NCBI GenBank assembly: GCA_029203125.1
Contig: CP119317.1
Coordinates: 3,720,001 to 3,784,000, forward strand
DNA from: Candidatus Cohnella colombiensis
GTDB taxonomy: Bacteria > Bacillota > Bacilli > Paenibacillales > Paenibacillaceae
DNA length: 64,000 nt
Direction of reading: 5' to 3'
The translations under genes and the position numbers were made by a program. Numbering within the stretch: the first letter of the stretch is position 1; the number at the start of each line of letters is the position of its first letter. Below the pieces are notes generated by a model. That model had not been told where the DNA came from. It ran no database searches and saw only the letters and a list, made by a program, of their open reading frames with translations. Below, piece by piece: positions 15,841 through 25,577 of this stretch.

Positions 15841-15895
15841 ATTGTTCCACGTGAAACATTAGCCACATCATTGTGAATGTTTCACGTGGAACAAT
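15841..15895. promoter_or_regulatory. parS: Paired parS sites as a 20-bp inverted repeat
   Basis: Two perfect parS sequences face each other: TGTTCCACGTGAAACA at 15843-15858 and TGTTTCACGTGGAACA at 15878-15893. The match extends two bases on each side, giving 20-bp arms (15841-15860, 15876-15895) around a 15-base spacer. They lie between rsmG and noc. Confidence 0.95.
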
Positions 15896-15932
15896 AGTTC
15901 ACCGATTATAATAAAGTTGTTTGCCTTGTGAT

Positions 15933-16676
15933 CTACTTCCCCGGTTTTACTAACGGTGATTTAATTGGTAAGCCAGACTTTCGCGGATAAGTGACCGGTG
16001 TCGGCCGAAACTTCTTAGTAATAATTAAATGGCGGTCTGCACCTTCGGTTGGCAACTGAAGCTTTTCTACGCGCTCAAGCTGGGCATTAAGCCTGCCTGC
16101 ACTATATTCGCTTTCTATCAATTCTTCTTTAATATCTGAGCCCTTCATTGCAATGAACAGTCCATTGGTCCGGACGAAAGGTAAGCATAGCTCATTTAAA
16201 GCAGCTAATCGAGCTACAGCTCTTGCAGTCGCTACATCGTATTGATCTCGATGCTCCGTAAGACGCGCAGCATCCTCCGCTCGACTGTGCAGGCACGACA
16301 CTTGTGATAATCCAAGTTGCCCTGTGACTTCCTCAAGAAACCGAATTCTCTTCGCGAGCGAATCAATAATCGTAACCTTGAGATGTGGGTACACGATGGC
16401 GATTGGAATGGATGGGAAACCTGCGCCCGATCCAATATCAACTAATGATGTCTTCTCGCGTAAATCAACAGCCCGTGCCAGTGTCATCGAGTCATAAAAG
16501 TGCTTCTCGTATACAGCGGCCCGTTCTGTAATGCCAGTGAGGTTCATCTTCTCATTCCACTCTACGAGCAGTTTGAAATAAAGATTGAATTGTTCAAGCT
16601 GCCTCGCAGACAACGTGATACTGATGCTCGCAAGCATTTCTGTAAATTGTTCTTCGATATGATCCATCTTCACCAT
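15933..16676 (-). CDS. rsmG: 16S rRNA G527 N7-methyltransferase
   Basis: SAM-dependent methyltransferase acting on G527 of 16S rRNA (E. coli numbering). The 247-residue protein carries the family signature: LVEWNEKMNLTGITER and the SAM loop SLVDIGSGAGFPSIPIAI (residues ~70-90), then IIDSLAKRIRFLEEV and ATARAVARLAALNEL. ATG at 16676 overlaps the mnmG stop; an ATG three codons in is an alternative start. It ends mnmE-mnmG-rsmG and is followed by the parS pair. Confidence 0.95.
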   Translation of the reverse strand: MVKMDHIEEQFTEMLASISITLSARQLEQFNLYFKLLVEWNEKMNLTGITERAAVYEKHFYDSMTLARAVDLREKTSLVDIGSGAGFPSIPIAIVYPHLKVTIIDSLAKRIRFLEEVTGQLGLSQVSCLHSRAEDAARLTEHRDQYDVATARAVARLAALNELCLPFVRTNGLFIAMKGSDIKEELIESEYSAGRLNAQLERVEKLQLPTEGADRHLIITKKFRPTPVTYPRKSGLPIKSPLVKPGK

Positions 16677-18577
16677 TACCCCCGAGTCGCTGCTGTTACC
16701 CTGTTGTAATGCTCCAGGTGCACAAGTAAGATCGATAAGTCAGCTGGAGTCACACCTGAAATTCGAGATGCTTGGCCGATCGATAGCGGACGAATTTTCG
16801 CCATATTATGCTTAGATTCCTTAGAAAGTCCGTTTACAAGCTCATAGTCAATGTCGACGGGTATTCGTTTTTTCTCCATTTTCGCCATACGCTCTACTTG
16901 TAATTGCTGTTTATCGATATAACCCGCATATTTTACTTGAATTTCGACTTGTTCCTTCATATCGTCAGTGAGCTCAACGGGTGATGGTGAAAGTGTCTCA
17001 AGCTGTTCATAGCTAATCTCAGGTCGTCTTAATAATGTAATCCCGTCAGTCGATTGTGTAATAGGCGTTGATTCGCTTGAAGCAAGCATCGCTAGAACCG
17101 ATTCATCTGGACGGAATTTCGTTTCCTTCAATCTCGCTAGCTCATCTTCTACCCGTTGTTTCTTATCGAGGAACTTCTCATAACGCTCAGCGCTAATCAA
17201 CCCGATTTCGAAACCCGTTGGAGTAAGCCGCAAATCTGCATTGTCATGACGAAGCAGTAAACGATACTCTGCTCTTGAAGTGAGCAACCGATACGGTTCA
17301 CTCGTTCCCTTCGTCACCAAATCATCGATCATCACACCAATGTACCCTTGTGAACGGTCAATAGTGACTGGCTCCTTGCCTTGAACTTTACGAGCTGCAT
17401 TAATGCCGGCAATTACACCTTGCCCAGCGGCTTCTTCATAGCCAGAGGTGCCATTGATTTGACCCGCAGTAAATAGATGTGACACTACTTTTGTTTCAAG
17501 CGATGGCCATAATTGAGTTGGAACGACAGCATCATATTCAATCGCATAGCCTGTGCGCATCATCTCCGCTTTTTCTAATCCGGGTACGGAATGGAGAACA
17601 CGAAGCTGTACATCCTCAGGCATACTAGAAGAAAGACCTTGAACATAATACTCCTTCGTATTCCGACCTTCTGGCTCAAGGAAAATCTGATGCTTCGATT
17701 TGTCTGCAAAACGTACAATCTTGTCTTCAATCGATGGACAATAACGTGGACCTTGGCCTTCGATTAAACCAGAGAACATCGGTGCGCGATGAAGATTGTC
17801 ATTAATAATTTGATGTGTCTCAGGAGATGTATACGTCAGCCAACAAGGTAACTGTGTTTGCGCATGTTCCATATATTCTGTTTCATAGGAAAAATATTTG
17901 GGCTGCGAATCACCAGGTTGTATTTCCGTCTTACTGAAATCGATCGTATCCTTGTGAATACGTGGAGGTGTTCCCGTCTTAAAACGTGCGAGCTCTAATC
18001 CGTTGCGTTTCAGTGACTCGGACAGTTTAATAGATGGTTGCTGGTTATTAGGGCCACTTTCATACATCAATTCACCGAGAATGACTCTACCTCGTAAATA
18101 GGTTCCCGTCGTGATGACTACAGCCTTTGCCCCATATTGGGCACCCGTCTTCGTTATTACGCCTTTACATACGCCATCTTCAATGATCAAGTCGTCTACC
18201 ATACCTTGGCGTAATGTTAAATTGGGTTGATCTTCAATCGTCTTCTTCATTACATGCTGATATTCGAATTTATCCGCTTGGGCGCGAAGCGCATGAACAG
18301 CAGGGCCTTTGCCCGTATTCAGCATTCTCATCTGAATAAAGGTTTTATCGATATTGCGCCCCATCTCGCCTCCAAGTGCATCAACTTCCCGAACAACGTG
18401 GCCTTTTGCTGGTCCACCAATGGATGGATTACAAGGCATGAACGCGACCATGTCCAGATTGATCGTTAACAGCAATGTGTTGCAGCCCATCCGTGCAGCA
18501 GCTAATGCAGATTCACATCCTGCGTGTCCAGCACCCACAACAATTACATCATATTCTCCTGCTTGAAATGACATCAT
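16676..18577 (-). CDS. mnmG: tRNA U34 modification enzyme MnmG (GidA)
   Basis: FAD-dependent partner of MnmE that installs cmnm5 at wobble U34. The 633-residue product begins with the dinucleotide motif [23 protein letters not shown] and contains [35 protein letters not shown] and GINAARK; a C-terminal helical domain ends the protein. Starts ATGATG at 18577; the second ATG is slightly better placed after GGAAGGTG. 24 bp separate it from mnmE and it touches rsmG. Confidence 0.97.
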   Translation of the reverse strand: MMSFQAGEYDVIVVGAGHAGCESALAAARMGCNTLLLTINLDMVAFMPCNPSIGGPAKGHVVREVDALGGEMGRNIDKTFIQMRMLNTGKGPAVHALRAQADKFEYQHVMKKTIEDQPNLTLRQGMVDDLIIEDGVCKGVITKTGAQYGAKAVVITTGTYLRGRVILGELMYESGPNNQQPSIKLSESLKRNGLELARFKTGTPPRIHKDTIDFSKTEIQPGDSQPKYFSYETEYMEHAQTQLPCWLTYTSPETHQIINDNLHRAPMFSGLIEGQGPRYCPSIEDKIVRFADKSKHQIFLEPEGRNTKEYYVQGLSSSMPEDVQLRVLHSVPGLEKAEMMRTGYAIEYDAVVPTQLWPSLETKVVSHLFTAGQINGTSGYEEAAGQGVIAGINAARKVQGKEPVTIDRSQGYIGVMIDDLVTKGTSEPYRLLTSRAEYRLLLRHDNADLRLTPTGFEIGLISAERYEKFLDKKQRVEDELARLKETKFRPDESVLAMLASSESTPITQSTDGITLLRRPEISYEQLETLSPSPVELTDDMKEQVEIQVKYAGYIDKQQLQVERMAKMEKKRIPVDIDYELVNGLSKESKHNMAKIRPLSIGQASRISGVTPADLSILLVHLEHYNRVTAATRG

Positions 18578-18601
18578 ACACCTTCCTTACTTTATCTATT
18601 T

Positions 18602-19981
18602 TTATTTACCCAGACAAAACTGAGAAAAGATTTGATCAAGCAACGAATCTCCCGCTGCATCACCAAGGATGCCTCCTAATGCTTCCCATGATGCAGCAAT
18701 ATCTATTTGAATGAGATCGATTGGAATCCCATCATGTGTAGCTGCTATTGCATCCTCAAGCGATTGCTTCGCTTGATAGAGCAAATTAATATGTCGAGCA
18801 TTACTTACATAGGTTAGATCACCCGCATCAACCGAACCACTGAAGAATAAGCGCGAAACCGCTTGTTCCAATTGCTCAATCCCACTGGCATCCTTCGCTG
18901 ATAAATATACGATTTGATCATTGGAATAAAGCTGCTCTACTTCTGCCATATCGAGCATCCCCGGCAAATCGATCTTATTGACAACGATAATGACCGTACG
19001 GTCCTTCAGTTGATGAAGTAGCTTCCTCTCATCCTCATGCAACGCTTCATGATGATTTAAGACGAGCAATGTCAAATCTGCATCGTTTAAAGCTTCGTGA
19101 GAACGTTCCACACCGATCCGTTCGACAATATCGCTCGTTTCACGTATGCCGGCTGTATCTAACAATCGCAAAGGAATACCAGATAAGGATACGCTCTCTT
19201 CCACGATATCTCGAGTAGTACCCGGAATATCTGTTACAATCGCTTTATTGTCTCTTGCGAGCGCATTTAGCAAGGACGACTTTCCTGCATTAGGACGACC
19301 TACAATAACCGTAACAATTCCTTCACGCAAAATTTTACCCTCATTCGCTCGCACCAGCAATTGTTCCACCTGCGATAAAATCGTACCACAATGTGTACGG
19401 ATAATGCTCGCGGTAACTTCTTCTACATCATGCTCTGGGTAATCAATATTAACTTCAACGTGCGCCAAAAGCTCAATGAGTTGTTGGCGCATCGGAATAA
19501 TCTGATTTGACAATCCACCTTGTGCCTGTCTTCTCGCTACATGAAAAGCACGATCAGACTTCGATCTAATAAGATCAATTACAGCCTCTGCTTGTGCAAG
19601 ATCGATTCGGCCATTAAGAAAAGCTCGTTTCGTAAATTCGCCAGGTTCAGCTAATCGCGCACCACTTCGCAAAATCAGCTCAAGCACAGATTTAACCGCA
19701 ACTATTCCACCATGCGTGCTAATCTCAACCACATCTTCAGCTGTGAAAGAGCGTGGCCCTCGCATAACCGTTACAAGCACTTCATCCAAGGTGTTACCCG
19801 TTCGATCATCAACAATCCACCCATAATGAACGGTATGCGTGACAACATTTTCAATATTCTCTTTTGACTTAAATAGTTTCGCAACGACCGGAATCGCTTC
19901 TGGTCCACTTACACGAACGACAGCGATACTACCTTCTCCTAGCGCAGTTGCGATTGCTGCAATCGTGTCTTCAGTCATCAT
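18602..19981 (-). CDS. mnmE: tRNA modification GTPase MnmE (TrmE)
   Basis: GTPase that works with MnmG on tRNA wobble uridines. The 459-residue protein has an N-terminal folate-binding domain, a helical domain and an inserted G domain with GRPNAGKSSLLNAL (G1), DIPGTTRD (G2), DTAGI (G3) and NKIDLPG (G4). It ends FCLGK, the conserved C-terminal cysteine motif. Start is ATGATG at 19981 after GAGGGATT. A terminator-like hairpin precedes it. Confidence 0.97.
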   Translation of the reverse strand: MMTEDTIAAIATALGEGSIAVVRVSGPEAIPVVAKLFKSKENIENVVTHTVHYGWIVDDRTGNTLDEVLVTVMRGPRSFTAEDVVEISTHGGIVAVKSVLELILRSGARLAEPGEFTKRAFLNGRIDLAQAEAVIDLIRSKSDRAFHVARRQAQGGLSNQIIPMRQQLIELLAHVEVNIDYPEHDVEEVTASIIRTHCGTILSQVEQLLVRANEGKILREGIVTVIVGRPNAGKSSLLNALARDNKAIVTDIPGTTRDIVEESVSLSGIPLRLLDTAGIRETSDIVERIGVERSHEALNDADLTLLVLNHHEALHEDERKLLHQLKDRTVIIVVNKIDLPGMLDMAEVEQLYSNDQIVYLSAKDASGIEQLEQAVSRLFFSGSVDAGDLTYVSNARHINLLYQAKQSLEDAIAATHDGIPIDLIQIDIAASWEALGGILGDAAGDSLLDQIFSQFCLGK

Positions 19982-20013
19982 AATCCCTCATTCTAATACT
20001 TGCTAATATGCGG

Positions 20014-20052
20014 AAAAACGCAATGACCCCCACCGTTGCGGAAGCCATTGCG
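20014..20052 (-). terminator. Possible terminator between jag and mnmE
   Basis: CGCAATG (20019-20025) pairs with CATTGCG (20046-20052); the reverse strand continues in TTTTT. Partial readthrough into mnmE is plausible. Confidence 0.55.
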
Positions 20053-20062
20053 CGATCAACCT

Positions 20063-20683
20063 TTAATCTTTTAATGCAATTACGAGACGACGATTCGGTT
20101 CTTCACCATGACTATACGTCTTAACTTTTGAATTTGTTTGCAAAGACGCATGTATAATCTTTCGTTCCTGTGAAGTCATCGGTTCTAACATCATTTCTTT
20201 CCGCGTCCGAATGACCCGCGATGCCATCCGCTCAGCCAACGCCTCTAACGTCTGGCGTCGACGTTCACGAAATTGCTCTGCATCAAGCACGATACGAAGA
20301 TGGCGGTCAGAGTGACGATTAGCCACAATGTTCACAAGGTATTGCAGAGAATCTAAAGTTTGTCCGCGGCGTCCTATTAATATCCCCATATCAGATCCAG
20401 CAATGTTGATCTGTATATGATCACTAGTTTCGATCCGCTCAACTTCTACAGTCAGTTCCATTGCCCCAGTAACATCCAGCAAAAATTGAATTGCTTGGTC
20501 GACACCATCAGGCAGTAATTCTAACTCTACTTTCGCATCTCTCGCTCCAAGGAGTCCGAACAACCCTTTATTAGGTTGCTCCAATACTGTGACTTTCACC
20601 CGGTCTGCTTTTACATTCAACTTTGCAAGACCGCTCTGAACTGCATCTTCTATCGTTTTACCTGATGCCAGCAATTTTGTCAT
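20063..20683 (-). CDS. jag: RNA-binding protein KhpB (Jag)
   Basis: A 206-residue protein with an N-terminal Jag-N domain (LASGKTIEDAVQSGLAKLNVK, LFGLLGARDAKVE), a KH domain with MGILIGRRGQTLDSLQYLVN and an R3H domain (AERMASRVIRTRKEMMLEPM, RKIIHASLQ, YSHGEEPNRRLVI). It partners KhpA in binding RNA and influences cell-wall and division genes in other Firmicutes. ATG overlaps the yidC stop by four bases (ATGA), so translation is coupled, as usual for yidC-jag. Confidence 0.95.
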   Translation of the reverse strand: MTKLLASGKTIEDAVQSGLAKLNVKADRVKVTVLEQPNKGLFGLLGARDAKVELELLPDGVDQAIQFLLDVTGAMELTVEVERIETSDHIQINIAGSDMGILIGRRGQTLDSLQYLVNIVANRHSDRHLRIVLDAEQFRERRRQTLEALAERMASRVIRTRKEMMLEPMTSQERKIIHASLQTNSKVKTYSHGEEPNRRLVIALKD

Positions 20684-21570
20684 TTGGCATGGGCCCCCTT
20701 ACCTTTCTTTCTTTTCGGTTTCGGAGAATTATTATCTGGTTTCTGCAAGTTAATAGCCGCTGTTGCTGCATCTTTGCGAGAAGGCTTGTACAAGAAATAG
20801 TTTTGAATGATCGTGTAAATGTTCGAGTAGATCCAGTAAAGCGGAAGAGCAGCTGGGAAACTAATCGCCATTACGAAGATCAATACAGGGAAGATGAACA
20901 TAAGACCTTTCATCGGTCCTTGCATAGGCTGTGTGCTTGCCATCATCTTCGATTGGATGAAGGTTGTAATCGCTGCGATAATCGGCAGGATATATGTTTT
21001 GTCTACTTCTCCAAGACTTAACCATAGAAAGGTGCTTTCATGAATAAGCCAATTACCAGCCTCATCCTTAAGACCTTTAATGTACGCATTCGTATTAATG
21101 GAAGTATACAATGCGATGAAGATCGGCATTTGAACGATTAATGGGAAGCAGCCAGCCAACGGATTAACCTGGTGTGTCTGATACAGCTTCATCATTTCCT
21201 CTTGCTGAGTGCGCGTATCATCCTTGTACTTCTCACGAATCTTCTTCATTTCAGGTTGGAGCTTTTGCATTGCTTTAGTATTCTTATATTGCTTGATCAT
21301 TAATGGAAGAATAATCGTCCGAACAATAATCGTTAGCAATAAGATCGCTAAACCATATGAACCGCCGAACCAATCTGAGAACGTGTCCAGCATTTTCGAG
21401 AAATAGTAAACGACATTTCGCGTCCACCATCCCTTTTCCAGCATCTGTTCCGTTGTAATTGCTGGAATATTAGATGTACACCCTGACAACACAATTAACA
21501 GTGATAATGCACCAAACACTGTCCACCATTTGCGATTTCGCAACAAACGATAAAACTCCTCTCTACTCAC
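20680..21570 (-). CDS. yidC: Membrane protein insertase YidC (SpoIIIJ)
   Basis: Inserts and folds membrane proteins with or without SecYEG; the Bacillus orthologue SpoIIIJ is needed in sporulation. 296 residues: a lipoprotein signal with LIVLSGC (Cys31), then five transmembrane helices. Typical segments include SYGLAILLLTIIVRTIILPLMIKQ, carrying the groove arginine, and NPLAGCFPLIVQMPIFIALY. The basic C-terminal tail (KPKRKKGKGAHAK) fits ribosome contact. ATG at 21570 follows GAGAGGAG. It overlaps jag by four bases. Confidence 0.96.
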   Translation of the reverse strand: MSREEFYRLLRNRKWWTVFGALSLLIVLSGCTSNIPAITTEQMLEKGWWTRNVVYYFSKMLDTFSDWFGGSYGLAILLLTIIVRTIILPLMIKQYKNTKAMQKLQPEMKKIREKYKDDTRTQQEEMMKLYQTHQVNPLAGCFPLIVQMPIFIALYTSINTNAYIKGLKDEAGNWLIHESTFLWLSLGEVDKTYILPIIAAITTFIQSKMMASTQPMQGPMKGLMFIFPVLIFVMAISFPAALPLYWIYSNIYTIIQNYFLYKPSRKDAATAAINLQKPDNNSPKPKRKKGKGAHAK

Positions 21571-21695
21571 CGAGCTTGCCGAATGATTTAGCCTAATTAA
21601 GTCATGAAAATACAGACTTATACATGTCCACTATACCATAATCAGAAAGGCAATGGAAAGCGCATGCATGTCGAACTTAACAAACAATTCGTATC

Positions 21696-21745
21696 GCAAG
21701 CAAAAAAGCCCTCGGCGTCCTTGGACACGGAAGGCGCATTGCGAA
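21696..21745 (-). terminator. Terminator after rnpA
   Basis: Reverse strand GCGCCTTCCGTGTCC-AA-GGACGCCGAGGGC, an imperfect stem followed by TTTTTTG. It separates rpmH-rnpA from yidC-jag. Confidence 0.7.
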
Positions 21746-21810
21746 GTCATTCAGGAATAGATCGTGAATGATATTCTTTCTGACAAGCCAAGCTCAGGAT
21801 CGACATTCTC

Positions 21811-22245
21811 TCATTTGCTCGAATCTGGTTTAGGCTTTCCGCTACCTTTACCCTTAAAATTTGCCGTCTTCGTTTGACGCGCAGGCGTTGATTGCATCGG
21901 AGTTAACCCCTTCAATAAACCAGCCTTTCGAAGTACGTGCATAATGCTACTCTCCATCTCTTTATATGGAAGAGACAATGCTGGCTTTCTTACTATTAAA
22001 ATAAAATCGATATTTATTTGCATCTTTCCCGCATTTAAACGAACAATTTCCTTCACCATTCGTCTCAAGCGATTTCTTACGACAGCTCCACCAAGCTTGC
22101 TGCTTGCTGACACGCCCATACGAAAAGAACCACTAAGTGCTCTATTCCGCCAATAAACAACAAACTGAGAATTGGCAAATGAACGACCATAGCGGTAAAT
22201 TACGTTGAAATCTTCTCTTCTCCGAAGGCGCAGCTTTCTTTCCAT
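21811..22245 (-). CDS. rnpA: Ribonuclease P protein component
   Basis: Protein subunit of RNase P, which matures the 5' end of tRNAs. The product is MERKLRLRRREDFNVIYRYGRSFANSQFVVYWR..., with the RNR signature SSKLGGAVVRNRLRRMVKEIVR near residues 55-75. It is 144 residues against about 115 in most species because of a basic, Lys/Ser/Pro tail after KGLTPMQ. ATG at 22245 follows CGGGAGC; an earlier in-frame start overlaps the upstream attenuator and is unlikely. yidD, often found next to it, is not in the interval before yidC. Confidence 0.95.
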   Translation of the reverse strand: MERKLRLRRREDFNVIYRYGRSFANSQFVVYWRNRALSGSFRMGVSASSKLGGAVVRNRLRRMVKEIVRLNAGKMQINIDFILIVRKPALSLPYKEMESSIMHVLRKAGLLKGLTPMQSTPARQTKTANFKGKGSGKPKPDSSK

Positions 22246-22277
22246 TGCTCCCGCACCATCCATTCGGTATAAAAGAT

Positions 22278-22304
22278 AAAAAAAAGCCACACGAAGTGGC
22301 CTTT
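22278..22304 (-). terminator. Attenuator between rpmH and rnpA
   Basis: GCCAC-ACGAA-GTGGC hairpin only a few bases past the rpmH stop; the reverse strand then has eight T. It should give more rpmH than rnpA transcript. Confidence 0.8.
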
Positions 22305-22308
22305 AATT

Positions 22309-22443
22309 CTATGCTGTTAAAACTTTGCGACCTTTAAGGCGACGAGCTTTTAGAACTTTACGACCGTTCTTAGTGCTCATGCGGCTACGGAAACCGTGAA
22401 CCTTCTTACGCTTACTTACATTCGGTTTAAACGTTGGACCCAT
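22309..22443 (-). CDS. rpmH: 50S ribosomal protein L34
   Basis: A 44-residue, very basic ribosomal protein: [20 protein letters not shown], then [24 protein letters not shown]. This matches the family throughout. Start ATG at 22443, after GGGGGTTG. It is the first gene leftward from oriC and has a clear promoter at 22481-22509. Confidence 0.98.
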   Translation of the reverse strand: MGPTFKPNVSKRKKVHGFRSRMSTKNGRKVLKARRLKGRKVLTA

Positions 22444-22480
22444 GATTTCAACCCCCTTACTTGCAAACTCACGTCTTTAT

Positions 22481-22509
22481 ATTTAACCATGCAACCGCAA
22501 ATAAGTCAA
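22481..22509 (-). promoter_or_regulatory. rpmH promoter
   Basis: Reverse strand: TTGACT (22509-22504), 17-bp spacer, TTAAAT (22486-22481), about 40 bp before the rpmH start. Confidence 0.75.
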
Positions 22510-22639
22510 CAAAAAACAATTGGTTTAACATTCCTTTCATATTTATTTATTCACATGTGCATAATATTTAATAAAATAACGAATTACGAAGCAGTTTGTC
22601 GAAGATTCGAACAGATTATTCACAATATCTTGTGTTGTG

Positions 22640-22850
22640 CACAATTCCAATCCACAAGTTATTGAAATTGTGGATAACCAAGCTGTTTTCGTTGAATTCG
22701 CATGGGTTCTCTGCTATGATTAATCAATAGTTTAACTGTGGATTTCTTCCTTTAGACCTCGATTTATCAACAGGTTGTGTATAACTTTGTGAACAAACCT
22801 CTCTTTTCCGGATAATCTGACGATTAATTCAGTTAATACTGTGGATAACT
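22640..22850. other. oriC: oriC, upstream DnaA-box cluster
   Basis: The rpmH-dnaA interval holds DnaA boxes. Perfect TTATCCACA occurs on the reverse strand at 22669-22677 and 22840-22848. One-mismatch sites are at 22737-22745, 22776-22784 (reverse) and 22764-22772 (TTATCAACA, forward). Sequence is AT-rich. Together with boxes downstream of dnaA this gives the bipartite origin layout known from Bacillus. Confidence 0.92.
22692..22720 (+). promoter_or_regulatory. dnaA promoter
   Basis: TTGAAT (22692-22697), 17-bp spacer, TATGAT (22715-22720). It lies among the DnaA boxes, so DnaA can autoregulate. Confidence 0.65.
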
Positions 22851-22924
22851 GGTCGATGCTTCATTGTTTCGACTTTTTAATCTTATTCCAGTCCGTTTAA
22901 GAGGTTAAAGGAGTGAAATATTTA

Positions 22925-24280
22925 GTGGACAACCGCAACAACGAGATCTGGCAGCAAGTGTTGTCGGTCATCCAAACCAAACTCAGCAAACCTAGTTTCG
23001 ATACTTGGTTTAAAGCGACAAGAGCTTCATTCATAGGTGATGACGTGGTCATTGTCACTGCACCCACAATCTTTGCCGCTGAATGGCTTCAAAATCGCTA
23101 TACTCATCAAGTGTCATCTACTCTTTCTGAATATATTGGTAGGCCAGTAGAAGTTAAGTTCACCATTGAAGAAGCACGGACGATTGAACCGCCTGCTACT
23201 ATGCCTCAAGTGCCTGAAGTACGCCAATTGCCTACAGAAGAACAAATTAATCATATGCTGAACCCGAAATATACATTCGACACTTTTGTCATTGGTTCGG
23301 GAAACCGGTTTGCGCATGCAGCATCACTTGCGGTAGCAGAGGCTCCGGCCAAAGCATACAATCCATTCTTTCTCTATGGTGGCGTCGGTTTGGGTAAAAC
23401 CCACCTCATGCACGCTATTGGGCATTACATTATTGAGCATAACCCTCATATGAAGGTGCTCTATTTATCATCAGAGAAATTTACGAATGAATTTATTAAT
23501 GCGATCCGTGATAATCGCGGGGAAAGCTTCCGTAATAAATATCGTAATATTGATGTACTGCTCATTGATGACATTCAGTTTTTAGCTGGTAAAGAGGGAA
23601 CACAGGAAGAATTTTTCCATACTTTTAATGCACTACACGAAGAACATAAACAAATCATCATCTCTAGTGACCGCCCGCCTAAAGAGATTCCTACTTTAGA
23701 AGAGCGGCTCAGATCACGGTTCGAATGGGGCCTTATTACCGATATTCAACCCCCAGACTTGGAAACAAGAATCGCGATTTTACGAAAGAAAGCCAAATCG
23801 GAAAATCTTGATATCCCGAACGAAGCCATGATCTATGTTGCTAATATGATTGATACGAACATTCGTGAATTAGAAGGCGCATTAATTCGAATCGTCGCCT
23901 ATTCTTCCTTAACGAATCAAGATATTACTTCACATCTTGCAGCCGAAGCCTTAAAGGATATTTTGCCAACTGGTCGCAATCGCATGATCACCATGCAGGA
24001 TATTCAACAGCGTGTTGGTGAATTCTATGGATTGAAGCTGGAGGATTTCAAAGCGAGGAAACGAACGAAGGCTGTCGCTTTCCCTAGACAAATTGCGATG
24101 TATCTCTCACGTGAACTTACAGATTTCTCACTACCGAAGATCGGTGATGCATTCGGTGGTCGCGATCATACAACTGTCATTCATGCCCACGAGAAAATAA
24201 CACAACTGCTAAAAGTCGATCAAGAACTTTATAAAATTGTTAACAGCTTAATCGAGAAAATCAAAAATTTTAATTCATAA
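22925..24280 (+). CDS. dnaA: Chromosomal replication initiator DnaA
   Basis: AAA+ initiator that binds DnaA boxes and melts oriC. 451 residues: domain I ([25 protein letters not shown]), a short linker, AAA+ domain III with [20 protein letters not shown] (Walker A), [21 protein letters not shown] (Walker B), and domain IV with the DNA-binding [15 protein letters not shown]. The start is taken as GTG at 22925, 11 bases after AAAGGAG; a GTG four codons earlier touches that site. DnaA boxes flank it on both sides. Confidence 0.98.
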   Translation: MDNRNNEIWQQVLSVIQTKLSKPSFDTWFKATRASFIGDDVVIVTAPTIFAAEWLQNRYTHQVSSTLSEYIGRPVEVKFTIEEARTIEPPATMPQVPEVRQLPTEEQINHMLNPKYTFDTFVIGSGNRFAHAASLAVAEAPAKAYNPFFLYGGVGLGKTHLMHAIGHYIIEHNPHMKVLYLSSEKFTNEFINAIRDNRGESFRNKYRNIDVLLIDDIQFLAGKEGTQEEFFHTFNALHEEHKQIIISSDRPPKEIPTLEERLRSRFEWGLITDIQPPDLETRIAILRKKAKSENLDIPNEAMIYVANMIDTNIRELEGALIRIVAYSSLTNQDITSHLAAEALKDILPTGRNRMITMQDIQQRVGEFYGLKLEDFKARKRTKAVAFPRQIAMYLSRELTDFSLPKIGDAFGGRDHTTVIHAHEKITQLLKVDQELYKIVNSLIEKIKNFNS

Positions 24281-24312
24281 AGTAGGTCGCGCCTATGCAC
24301 AATTCATACACA

Positions 24313-24390
24313 TGTGGATAGGCGTTATTTTCGACTTTTTTCACGGTTATCCACATATTCACTGCCCCTACTACGACTTTAATAATTAAA
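24313..24390 (+). other. oriC: oriC, downstream boxes and unwinding region
   Basis: A one-mismatch box (TGTGGATAG, 24313-24321) and a perfect TTATCCACA at 24347-24355. About a dozen bases later comes CTGCCCC, then CTACTACGACTT and an all-A/T stretch (24378-24390). The order box / GC cluster / CTA-CTA-type triplets / AT tract matches the basal unwinding system with DnaA-trios in B. subtilis. Confidence 0.8.
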
Positions 24391-24426
24391 CATGATACAA
24401 TATAAGCAAATTAACGAGGTGAAACC

Positions 24427-25566
24427 ATGAAACTTACGATACTCCGTGGAGAGTTAAATGATGCTATTCAACACGTATCGAAAGCTGTCGCTTCACGAAC
24501 GACAATTCCAATATTAAGTGGAATTAAACTAGATACCGACTTTTCAGGTGTCACACTAACAGCAAGTGATACTGAAATTTCGATTCAAAGCTTCATACCG
24601 TTAGAAGTTGCAGACAAAATCATCGTATCCGTTGAGAAAACCGGAAGCGTTGTTTTGCCTGCTAAGTTTTTTATTGAGATCATTAAGAAGCTGCCTCATG
24701 AAGAAGTACATATTGAGGTGAAAGAGCAATATCAGACCATTATTAAGTCAGGTTCTACAGAAATTCAGTTAGTTGGATTGGATCCTGAAGAATTCCCCAT
24801 TTTGCCATCCGTAATTGAAGATCAAATTATATCGATTTCAGGTACATTGCTACGCGATATGATTAAGCAAACTGTATTCTCCGTTACGACGAATGAATCG
24901 ACTCCGATTCTAACAGGAGTATTGTGGAACTTACAGGAAGGTCAGTATAAATTTGTTGCTACAGATCGCCATCGTTTAGCTAGTCGTACTGCTCAAATTG
25001 AAACTAAGGATGTAAATTTCTCTAATATTGTAATTTCTGGTAAGACAATGAATGAACTTTCGAAAATCATTCCAGATCAAGATGTGATGGTTGATATTGT
25101 TGTAGCTGACAATCAAGTGTTGTTTAAATTAGGCAATGTATTGTTCTATTCACGAATGCTAGATGGGACATACCCGGATACTTCTAAGATTATTCCGCAA
25201 TCGTTCAAAACAGAACTTGTTCTTAACACAAAGTTGTTGAATGAAGCGATTGACCGTGCTTACCTGCTCTCTCGTGAAGAGAAGACAAACATTGTACGAC
25301 TAATGACAACTGAAGATGGATTGATCGAGATTTCTTCCAGCTCATCGGAGTTAGGTAAAGTAACTGAGCAGATCGTAGCAACCGAGATGAAGGGTGAACC
25401 GCTGAAAATTGCGTTTAACTCCAAATATATGTTAGATGTGCTTAAGGTCATTGATAGCGAGGAAATATTTATTGGATTTGTCGGAGCGATGAGTCCGATT
25501 ATTATTAAACCTCAGGATCATAACCATAGTCTGCATCTCATTCTTCCGTACAGAACGACGAATTGA
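24427..25566 (+). CDS. dnaN: DNA polymerase III beta subunit (sliding clamp)
   Basis: Ring-shaped clamp that tethers the polymerase. 379 residues in three similar domains: MKLTILRGELNDAIQHVSKAV, TRTTIPILSGI-type first domain, VATDRHRLASRTAQIE in the middle, and the C-terminal HSLHLILPYRT that forms the partner pocket. ATG at 24427 follows CGAGGTGAA. It follows the downstream half of oriC and is close to the yaaA start, overlapping the possible extended frame of that gene. Confidence 0.98.
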   Translation: MKLTILRGELNDAIQHVSKAVASRTTIPILSGIKLDTDFSGVTLTASDTEISIQSFIPLEVADKIIVSVEKTGSVVLPAKFFIEIIKKLPHEEVHIEVKEQYQTIIKSGSTEIQLVGLDPEEFPILPSVIEDQIISISGTLLRDMIKQTVFSVTTNESTPILTGVLWNLQEGQYKFVATDRHRLASRTAQIETKDVNFSNIVISGKTMNELSKIIPDQDVMVDIVVADNQVLFKLGNVLFYSRMLDGTYPDTSKIIPQSFKTELVLNTKLLNEAIDRAYLLSREEKTNIVRLMTTEDGLIEISSSSSELGKVTEQIVATEMKGEPLKIAFNSKYMLDVLKVIDSEEIFIGFVGAMSPIIIKPQDHNHSLHLILPYRTTN

Positions 25567-25577
25567 GGCGAACCGTA

